This document shows, in pieces, positions 8,136-15,695 of a DNA stretch of 17,808 bases. Origin of the DNA: Jimgerdemannia flammicorona (Eukaryota; Mucoromycota; Endogonomycetes; Endogonales; Endogonaceae). Each line of letters begins with the position of its first letter. Position 1 is the stretch's first letter. The translations under genes were made by a program, and so were the position numbers. The stretch spans positions 1 through 17,808 of the forward strand of contig RBNI01002681.1 in assembly GCA_003990745.1 (NCBI GenBank), given 5' to 3'. The notes below the pieces were generated by a model. The model saw only the letters and a program-made list of their open reading frames with translations. It was not told the origin of the DNA and did no database searches.

Positions 8136-10147
8136 ATGGCATCAAGCAAGAGTTCTGATGGGCATACTGGGTTGGGGGGATCTGGGGCTTTTGGCTGGCA
8201 GAATGTGGGAAGGGGTTATGGCCTGGAGATGGGGGCCTTTGGAGGGTTGAAGGGCAGTGAGGGCTCTGGAGGAGGACTGGTGTCAGGTGGTAATGGGCCT
8301 CAAGCTTTGCAGACAAGGTGAAGAGAAGTAGATGGCCAGTTGGAGACAGGGCTGGTGCTGCTGTAGGGAAGGGCAAGGCAAGCCTTGGTAGGGGGGGAGG
8401 CCCTCAGTCTGGGGGTATGAGCATAAGGTCTGGAGGTGTGGTGGCTGGGGGGGGGACTGCTGATAGTGGTGTAATGGGGAATCAGGAAAAAAAAAGAGAT
8501 GTGATGGCTGATTGTGGAGTAGAACTGGGGCTACTGATTCAGAAGAGGGACCTGGCCGATGGTGTGACAGGACTGGTGGTGGCACCATTACTCAAGAAGT
8601 CAGTTTCAGAGTTCACGGCTACCTTGTGCTTCTGGGGCTTGGCAGTGATGGCAAGGATGGTCCTGGGGCTTATCTTGCAGCAGGTGGCTGGGGCAGCCTC
8701 AGTGAAGTTTCTGAAGGGGCTGGAAGGGGTGGAGGTGGACTTTGAGGAGGTGGGCCCACTGGATGAGGCAATGAGGACTGGAGTGGTAGTTGGGGAAGTG
8801 GTGATCCCTATGGTGTGCTGCCTTAGGTGGGACCCCAGGATGGTACAGCTGCTAGTCAAAGAGGTACCTACAGTGATGAAGGTTGAGACAAGGAGGAGGG
8901 TAGAGGAGGTGGTGGCAGAGTATAGTGACATGGTAGATATCAGTTTCCAGGTGTAGGAGGGGACAGCAATTAGGACAGGTGATGTGGATGTCAGGATTAG
9001 GCTGGCAGAGAGGGAGGCCACTGGAAAGGCGAATGACTGGCCTTCCATGCTGATGTGGGGAGCTGTTGTCTATAGGATGTCGAGGGTGAAGGGGAGTGAA
9101 GAGGAGGAGGAGGACTTATTGGAGGTGCTGGAGGAGTTGAGTGGTGTGGTAGAATGGAGGGTGAAGGCCTGAAAGCTCTTTGAGGAGACAACACATCTGG
9201 AGGTTGTGGAGGGGAAGTGTATCCACATGGACAAGAGGCAGTGGGAGCAGGCGCAGGGGTGCAGAAGGCAGAAGGAGCTATTAGCAAGTATGAATGTCAA
9301 GGCAAAGAAGAAGGCAGATGGGGCTGAGGTGTCTGGGGGTGTCGAGGCTAGTGTCTGGGCTAGTAAAGGAGAAGGAGAGGTGGGGGCAGGTAAGGAGGGA
9401 GCTGGGAAGGTGCTGAGTAAGGACTCCTATACCAATGGCACTTTCAAGGTCTGGGAGCAGGAATTGGATAACACCCCCCCTCTTATCAGGAGGGGTCCAG
9501 CTGTGAAGAGAAGGACAACTGAGGATGTTCTGATGAAGGGGGCCCAGCAAGTGTGCTTTGGGGTCCCTGATGTGGCAGAAGGGGGCCAGGTGGTGGCAGT
9601 TGGCAAGGATGAGCTGATGGATGTCCCCAAGAAGGAGTAGGATGAGGCTGCCAGTGTAGGTGCTGACACCACAATGTTGGATGCAGGGTGGCCAGGGACT
9701 CCAGGAGGGAAGGAGGTGGGGAACCTGCTGTGGTTGAGCAGGGTGATGGACAACCTTACAGCTGAGGCATTGGGAGAAGTGGACCTGCAGGTGATGCCTG
9801 ATGAGTATTGGGCACAGATTCTGTATGAAGATGGAGTAGTGGAAGTACTGAGGGCAGAGATTCTGGCGATCCTCCTGGAGGAGAAGGGATATGAGGTCGA
9901 TGAGGTAAGGAAGGCAGAGCTGGTGGTAGACACAGGTGAGCAGGCAGCCTACTGTTAGGCTGAGCATCATGGTTTGCAGCTCTGGAGAGAGGCCTGTCTA
10001 GAGTATCATGAGGACTTTGAGGAGAAGGAAGATGGGGTGATGGTAGAACTTCTGAGAGGGTTGGAGGCATGGAAAGCTGGGGAAAGGGAACTAGCTGCTG
10101 AACATAGCTTGGACTTGATACAGAAGGAGCAGAATGTGGACTTATAG
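8136..10147 (+). pseudogene. LINE copy B ORF1 (decayed)
   Basis: An ATG at 8136 (MASSKSSDGH...) follows a 65-bp leader. This first frame ends at TGA 8319, the position homologous to the TGA at 4015 in copy A. The -1 frame then carries the rest, starting SFADK near 8303 and running to TAG 10145-10147. It is interrupted only at TAG 8954, TGA 9170, TAG 9638 and TAG 9956, so it is better preserved than copy A. Features are a Gly-rich N-terminus, a hydrophobic segment AVMARMVLGLILQQV, an acidic EEEEE run near 9100, and an acidic C-terminal region with MPDEYWAQILYEDG. No known domain is recognised; the call rests on its position in front of an endonuclease and on homology to copy A. Confidence 0.77.
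9477..9495 (+). repeat. Hairpin-capable inverted repeat in LINE B ORF1
   Basis: CCCCTC (9477-9482), loop ttatcag, then GAGGGG (9490-9495). It is the counterpart of the copy A hairpin, with one loop base changed and a shorter C run (seven). Confidence 0.6.
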
Positions 10148-11145
10148 AGGATGGGATCGCTACTTAATATTATTCCTTATGAACAGTATAACTAATATTT
10201 TCTCTTTGAATGTGAATGGGTTGAGGGGACCTGGGTGGCATAAGAACATTTTTACTTGGCTCAAGAGATTGGAGGCTGATCTCTTTTTACTACAGAATGT
10301 TTGGTGTGAGGATGAGGATGATTAGGTGAAGTGGACTAGGGAATGGAGTGGAGCTACTGCTAGGTTTAGTAAAGTGGTGATTCTGGTGAGGAAGAGTAGA
10401 GGAGCCTAGGAGGGAATCAGGAGCTGGGGTGATTGCTTGGTCTGGGGAGATTGGCAGTGGCCAGGGTGGGAATCAGAGAGAGTTAGCTCTTACTACTGCC
10501 CTGCAGTTAGGGGTGAGAGGACTGCATGGATTGAGGAGCTGCTGGAGGAGGGTATTCTCTTAGAGAAAGGGGTCGATGTTCTTGGTGGAGACTTTAATAT
10601 AGTTTGAGATCCATGGCTAGACAGAACTGATGGAGAGAGGAGTGCAGGGGAGAGAAGTGGAGATCTGGATGCATGGGAGGAGGTAGAGAAGTTGAGCTCC
10701 TTAGGGGATATGGGCAGAAGATATTAGGGTGACTTCAGGATATACACACATTGGGGGAATGGCTCGGGCACAAGAATTGACTGGATTCTGATAGTAGAGT
10801 GTTGGGGTTCCAATGTTTGGAAGATGTTGGAGGTGGAGTAGTGTCCATGGTCTGATCACTGGGGACTGCTGGGGCAGGGGCAGTTTGGGGGGAGTGGGGA
10901 CAGATCCAGACATTGGTACCTTAACTCCTCTCTGCTGGCTGACAAGGGGTTGTGGGACTTATGAGTGGAGGACATTCAGGCAAAGGTTTTTATCTGGAGG
11001 CAGGAGGGTTTGGCTGTGAGTGTCCATTGGTTAAGATTGAAAGAGGCAGTAAGGGTCTATTGGGGAGGAGCTGGTAGAGATGCTGGGAGGCAGAGGAGGG
11101 AGCATACAAGGTGTGCTTCCAGCAGGCTGAGGAGACTGCAAATGG
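10134..11145 (+). pseudogene. LINE copy B ORF2, endonuclease part only
   Basis: ORF2 can start at ATG 10134, overlapping the ORF1 stop by 14 bp, or at ATG 10179 (MNSITNIFSLNVNGL), 31 bp after it. I prefer 10179 because the endonuclease fold begins there. Motifs are SLNVNGLRGP, EADLFLLQNVWCEDEDD, VLGGDFNIV near 10580, TRIDWIL near 10772, and WSDHWGL near 10848. These are the Asn, GDFN, RIDW and SDH signatures of the AP endonuclease family that nicks target DNA. Stops include TAG 10323 and others downstream. The metal-binding Glu usually in 'LLQE' is Asn. A short linker (LKEAVRVYWGGAG) follows, then the sequence is cut at 11145. Confidence 0.85.
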
Positions 11146-11284
11146 CAATAATGACAGTATTATATATATCTGGAAGTCCTCTTATAAGCAATATGACCTT
11201 GTTTTTATTTCCAATACAATCTGCAGATGTGCTGAGAGAATTCACTTGATTTACCAGATCATTAATATAAATTGGCATAATCAT
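11146..11284 (-). pseudogene. Ty1/copia Gag (UBN2-like) fragment
   Basis: On the minus strand a short frame reads YINDLVNQVNSL, a variable segment, then NKNKVILLIRGLPDIYNTV and IIAI. This matches the copia-type Gag pattern 'YI.....LV..L......I.d..KV..LLrgLP.sYntvvtai', the UBN2 / retrotransposon Gag polyprotein family. Only about 45 residues survive. The C-terminal side ends exactly at the junction with LINE copy B, and the N-terminal side fades into AT-rich DNA after about 11290. It is a scrap of a different retroelement class in the opposite orientation. Confidence 0.7.
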
Positions 11285-12539
11285 AGATGTACTCCTTGGG
11301 CTTCATTCATATATTAAATAATTAAGATTTCAGATAAAATTGATTAGATATAGAAGCTTACAAATGATAGATATATAGAATCTCTCATATATTATGAGCC
11401 ATCATAGTATATATTATGAGCTTCATTTGTGAATTTGACAATGTGAATGTGATCTTATATAATGCTCAGCAATTATTTATAGAGTCATAATCTTGAATTA
11501 GTACTTATGACTTTATATACTCTGCTAATCCATATTCATTGAGGAGATTTATTATATGAAACACTCAAATGGCATAGTCTCTTCTATTGAAGATTGGGAT
11601 AGACCTCTTGGCTATATTTACACTAACAACTGAGACTACATTTCTCATACCTATTGAGGTTATACCTATGGTTAGCAGAATACTTATAATTGGTATATAT
11701 ATCCATTTCTATGCTTAGATTGCTAGGCTAGTCATCTGATATTTCTAGTATATATATAGTATATTTAAAGAGGTATATTTGCTATAGCTACTTAGCACTA
11801 GCAGGGCTTATAACCTTTGTTTTGAAAGAGAGAGGTACTTTATTGAAGTTGTATAGGTCACATATTTCTTGTATTACTAATGAATAATGTAAATCTGATA
11901 GAATAATATAAGATCACATACTGGTATATCAAGTTGTCATCCCAACAGCTTATATATATATATAGACTAATAATATACTTAAAGAGATAAATGTAACTTT
12001 AATAAAGTTTAATAAGATCAAGTAGATATTTGAAAGTATATTTCTCATTAAACTGTTATTTACTGAAAAGAAGACATTAAGTAGTATAGAACTCCTGATG
12101 ATTATAATACTGAGTACTCTGAATATTAGTATATTATAGATGCTAAAATTTCTTATAGGTTCTCTAATAGAAGAGATGAGATGATTAAAATGATTTGATA
12201 TATTTTCTGTTATACAAGTATAGAAATAAAGAATGATTTTCTATCAGTACTACAGAATTATTAGAATATTCAAAATAGACTTTTTTTTGAACACTTGGTT
12301 CAAAATTACCAGAAAAGATCAATGTTTATAGGCAAAAAATAAAGTATACTTCAATTTTGCAATACTATCAGAATTTTCTTTAATGATTAGGAATACTCTT
12401 CTGAATATATTAAAGCACATTGATTAAGTGATACAAATTTACCTATTCTGGATAATCTAAAGATATATATTTATTTCAAATAAATAATAATTGAAGAAAT
12501 GCAAATATATAATTTTGCCTTTTATTTACATTATTTCAG
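11285..12539. other. AT-rich, CpG-free DNA without recognisable genes
   Basis: The sequence is dominated by A and T, with short TATATA runs (for example near 11951-11963). It contains no CG dinucleotide at all. No frame stays open for long, and I see no LTR ends, tRNA or terminal inverted repeats. A fragment near 12490-12540 (EMQIYNFAFYLHYF on +) may belong to the decayed frame that follows, shifted by a base. Confidence 0.6.
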
Positions 12540-13068
12540 ATTATTAATTTTCAATCATTAACTTTAGAACAAGTAAATCTATATAAAGAGTATTAATAAG
12601 ATATAATTAAAACTATTATAAGGTACAATTCTGTACTTTTTGAACAACTATATTATGACTGAATTGTAGTTTATGACTGAGAGGATTTTGTTAAGTAATA
12701 AGAAGAGGTCTACAGTTTGGATGAATTTAGGATTGAGCAGATTCAGCTTCTCTTTTCAAATGAGCAGAACTACATCAAGTACAATCTTACCTATATTCAA
12801 TGGTTTAAGATTGGAGCTCAGGATCCTGACACCAAGATGATCATTGCTATTTAATTAGAAAAGTACAATATTATCAATATACATAAATAGCATCAAATGG
12901 AATATATATATGATCCCCTTTTTCAAGAGTAAAATTCAGCAACAATAGCCAAACAAGAGCAAGTTGACATTTATTCTTTTAAAAAATATTTAGTGAATCA
13001 GTATAGTGATAGGAAAGCATGGGAGCAATTTTATTAAATGCTTCCTAGTGTTAAGTTTGCCTTAACAA
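12540..13068 (+). pseudogene. Decayed protein-coding frame of unknown origin
   Basis: One + frame (codons starting 12540) reads as sensible protein over about 170 codons, despite about ten stops, nearly all TAA or TGA. Recognisable stretches are INFQSLTLEQVNLYKEY, RYNSVLFEQLYYD, EEVYSLDEFRIEQIQLLF, LTYIQWFKIGAQDPDTKM, NSATIAKQEQVDIYSF and KKYLVNQYSDRKAWEQFY. Segments like 'YIQWFKxxxxDPDT' recall the C-terminal region of some fungal DNA-transposon proteins (KDZ or Plavaka type), but the match is weak and from memory. Stops interspersed in otherwise coherent text point to a dead transposon gene. It runs into the T24 tract at 13069. Confidence 0.45.
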
Positions 13069-13092
13069 TTTTTTTTTTTTTTTTTTTTTTTT
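13069..13092. repeat. T24 homopolymer
   Basis: 24 consecutive T. It sits between CpG-free AT-rich DNA on the left and CpG-containing DNA on the right (first CG at 13147). It could be the A-tail of a minus-strand retroposed sequence or simple slippage. No target-site duplication was identified. Confidence 0.9.
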
Positions 13093-13184
13093 CTATCTCT
13101 ACCACAATTGTAATACTTGTTCTTGACATCTCAATGCTCAAGGATTCGTAATGCAATGTGCAATGTATCTATAATTCGTCCAGA

Positions 13185-13602
13185 ATGTACCAGAAGCAGA
13201 ATTTATGGATGTAAAATACAGCAGAACGAAATTGCTCTTAAAATGCATGGATTCGGAATGCAGTGGAAGAAAACGCCTAGAATGCGCGAATTCGGAATAC
13301 TCTGTGCCCAGAATTCATCAGAAGTAGAATGCGTAGATGTAAAATGCGGGAGCAAAGATTCCGAATGCAGTGGAAGCAAACCGCGCCTAGAATGCGCAAA
13401 TTCGGAATGCTCTGTGCCCAGAATGCATCAGAAGTAGAATACATCAGAAGTAGAATGCGTAGATGTAGAATGCGGCAGAACGAAATTGCAAGGATTCTGA
13501 ATGCAGTGGAAGCAAAACGCATCCAGAATACACGCTCTGGAAGCAAAATGCGCCCAGAATGGTCAGAACGTCATAGATTTAGAATGCGCACGGTGAGAAT
13601 GC
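13185..13602 (+). repeat. Imperfect tandem array of about 110-128 bp units rich in GAATGC
   Basis: Three units begin with cagaag(c/t)agaat at 13191, 13319 and 13445 (about 128, 110 and 117 bp, with a 16-bp partial unit at 13429-13444). Each unit contains gaatgcagtggaag; two share cggaat(a/g)ctctgtgcccagaat. The hexamer GAATGC occurs 12 times between 13256 and 13602, against roughly 0.1 expected by chance. Frames on both strands stay open here (up to about 106 codons), but their repetitive translations look like by-products of the array. I do not call a gene. Confidence 0.8.
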
Positions 13603-14099
13603 CACCTGGGAAATCAAGAGCGACGAGATTTTAAAAGACTTACAGTCTTGAGCATAAATCTCTGCGGAGTGTTCATTGAGAATGACAGTGTTTTTTTTAA
13701 AAAAAACGCGTGATTGAAAAGCATTGTTCTTATATTAAAGGGTTAGGCGTATTGACATGCAGAAAAAACCAAGAAAGGATCCACTTCGCATGCCAGAATG
13801 CAACAGATTGAATAACGCATTCGGTCACTCCTATGACGTTACTCGTCCAGGATAATTCCCTGCCCTCTTTTGTTACGCACGTTTTTCATGAGTAATTCGA
13901 GGCACTCGACTTGTGAGGTCCGCGGGACACTGTCATCTTAGAACATAATTCCATTGTAAGGATATCTGCATCTCCGAAATAGGCGGATCCTGCAATTCGC
14001 CAACTTCTTTGTAGAGAGGTATCTCTCGTTATCAAATTGAAATCCATAGAGCCCTTTTAGCAAAGTTTATAATTCTTCGATAGAAAACCTTGGAATACC
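13603..14099. other. Spacer with no recognisable gene
   Basis: CpG content is ordinary. The only notable structure is a perfect palindrome of eight T and eight A at 13691-13706, followed by cgcgtg. No open frame of note, no tRNA and no repeat shared with the array, apart from a lone agaatgc near 13795. Confidence 0.6.
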
Positions 14100-15216
14100 A
14101 TGTCCTCCGAACATGACCATCTCAATACCTTACAACTGGCCCGACGATGGCCTCGATGACTTCTCTAGGATGAACCCTCCGCAATCCGCTTTAATTATGA
14201 GTCCGGTGTTAATTCGCTGGATGCCCATAATATATTGCTGCCAAGGGTGCCGGAAGGGTGGCGGAGGACCATATCGTTGAAAGAGGAGCGAGAAACATTT
14301 ATAAATCGAAGGGAGCCGCAAGCGGCGAAGACTTCTGCCAGAGTGATGCCGAGATTTGACCGCACCCCGTGAGGACCAGATACTCGAAGGTGTCGGCGAG
14401 ACGTTGAAAGTAATTATGGGTGAGCTATTGAGGCACTCACCCTTATTGAATTCGATAACTTTGAGAAAACAGCATGTGTCCCAGGAAAGCGCTCGATATG
14501 CGACGAAAGAATAGTTGATCGCGGGACAGACGAAGGCTCCAAAGGTTCGGGAGGAGCTTGGTGATTTCACAGTGCTCAACCACATTGATCTCCGAGACGT
14601 CGGTGAGGTCTATTTGATTCAACCCCGACCAGCATTTGATGGCGGTTATGAACGCTCCGTCTTTGATTGCAAGTGCAGCCGTTGAGGGATAGTTCAGTGA
14701 GGCGTGGCAAATGAGAGCTCATGGTCAAGAGGATGAGGTTTTTGAATACTTTGAACGAAATTATATTGGCCCAAGACTCGGCAAGGTGGCCGAGGGGGTT
14801 TTCGGCGTTTGAGCCTCTGGAGAGACGCGAAAGGAAGGGTTGACCGGGAAGTTCTGACGCAGAGTTTATCACTGCGCATTTTGCCGAGGTAGTTCAGAAG
14901 CATATGTGAACAGCAAGTGTGTGGTGGGATTGCGCCATGATTTCTCGACCAGAGCCAAGTTCCGTATATTATTACGGGCATAGCCCTTAACGAAGCCCAG
15001 CATGATTGCGGCAACCTCGGAAAGTGTACGTCACGGGAAGGGAATTGGCACTGTCGGCGTGCTACTTGTGTTTGTTGCCCTTATCCTTGTTAGGCATTGC
15101 CCAGGGTTAGTTGATAATCGACATAGAGGAAAAAAGATAACTTCCTCTTCAAGCTCTGGAAAGGTGGAAGACGGATCGATGCATGCAATCATGCAACCCT
15201 TAACAATGTAATACAT
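14100..15216 (-). pseudogene. F-box/LRR-like protein, paralogue A (decayed)
   Basis: F-box proteins link substrates to SCF ubiquitin ligases; many fungi carry fast-evolving families with leucine-rich repeats. The minus strand from ATG 15216 reads an N-terminal segment, a TGA at 15033-15031, then TLSEVAAIMLGFV and NNIRNLALVEKSWRNP. The last resembles the F-box signature 'L..i...iL.fv...dL.nLaLVsKSWr.P'. After a stop at 14871-14869 the next frame gives LILLTMSSHLPRLTELSLNGC, then with a shift FITAIKCWSGLNQIDLTDV, LLPNLWSLRLSRDQ, FEYLVLTGCGQIS, GITLAEVFAACGSLRFINVS and IQRINTGLIIKADCGGF. These L..L.L..C periods suit LRRs. At least four frame changes are needed. I cannot exclude that some are introns. 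Related fragments lie upstream on the same strand. Confidence 0.62.
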
Positions 15217-15225
15217 ACCACACAA

Positions 15226-15577
15226 CTAGATGTGGCTCCCCATATGTCTCGTAAGGAGGTTCTCCTTCCTTTGGTGGGACCTGCATCTCAGAAATCAGAG
15301 CTCAATGGAACGTTGGCGAAGAGGCAAAACTCTGCTAAGGATATACCCGAGCAGTCAGAATGAGTGGGCTCGTTCGAGACCACAGGTCAATGGATGCAGG
15401 AATGTTCTCGGCGCCGAGGTTTCTGGCTTGTCTTCGTTTTGGGCGTCGGCGGGTTAAATCATGTTTCGTTCAGATTTGCATAAGCGCATTCGCACTCAAC
15501 CACCCTCCCTCCCAGCATATGTTTACAAGGGCCAGTTTTTCTACCATCAAATACATATCATTGAATTAGAACGTTTT
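15226..15577. other. Spacer between F-box/LRR paralogues
   Basis: Short frames exist on the + strand (15230-15457 and 15360-15569), with no recognisable domain and no homology to the flanking paralogues. This may be the intergenic region, including the promoter of paralogue A, but I see no convincing TATA box or other element. Confidence 0.5.
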
Positions 15578-15695
15578 ATGGGTCCTCTCGCGTGGTCCGG
15601 ATTGTTTGTTTCGTTGGACATTATAGCTAGACATCGATGGGTCCTCTTGCGGGGTCCGTGCTATTTGTTTCGTTGGACATTATAGCTAGAAATTG
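15578..15695. repeat. Two 59-bp tandem repeats
   Basis: Unit 1 is 15578-15636 and unit 2 is 15637-15695. Both contain tttgtttcgttggacattat followed by agctaga, and open with atgggtcctct. On the minus strand both encode MSNETN..D.ARGPI, in different frames because 59 is not a multiple of three. They lie at the 3' end of paralogue B. Confidence 0.88.

Larger units (their letters stand above)
8072..11145 (+). mobile_element. LINE copy B, head-to-tail with copy A, 3' truncated
   Basis: This second copy of the same LINE family is collinear with copy A from the 5' leader to the end of the endonuclease. Copy A 6825-6846 (ggctgaggagattgcag) matches 11124-11143 (ggctgaggagactgcaa), after which similarity ends. 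The whole RT is therefore missing. By eye the copies are roughly 80 percent identical, with many small indels, so this is not a recent tandem duplication. The right junction runs straight into an antisense Ty1/copia Gag fragment. Confidence 0.87.

Noticed and set aside
4693..9970. Many minus-strand frames across the LINE copies, up to 229 codons
   Set aside because: They are complements of the G-rich LINE sense strand, giving Ser/Pro/Leu/His-rich text, and the sense strand carries the recognisable endonuclease and RT motifs.
3748..11145. Recent tandem duplication explaining the LINE pair
   Set aside because: The copies differ by many substitutions and small indels (about 80 percent identity by eye), and have different truncation points.
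13117..13634. Open frames of about 90-106 codons in the GAATGC array
   Set aside because: Both strands are open and the translations merely repeat the array, so there is no evidence of selection on protein.
13736..13752. Telomere-like agggttagg word
   Set aside because: A single copy, not a repeat array.
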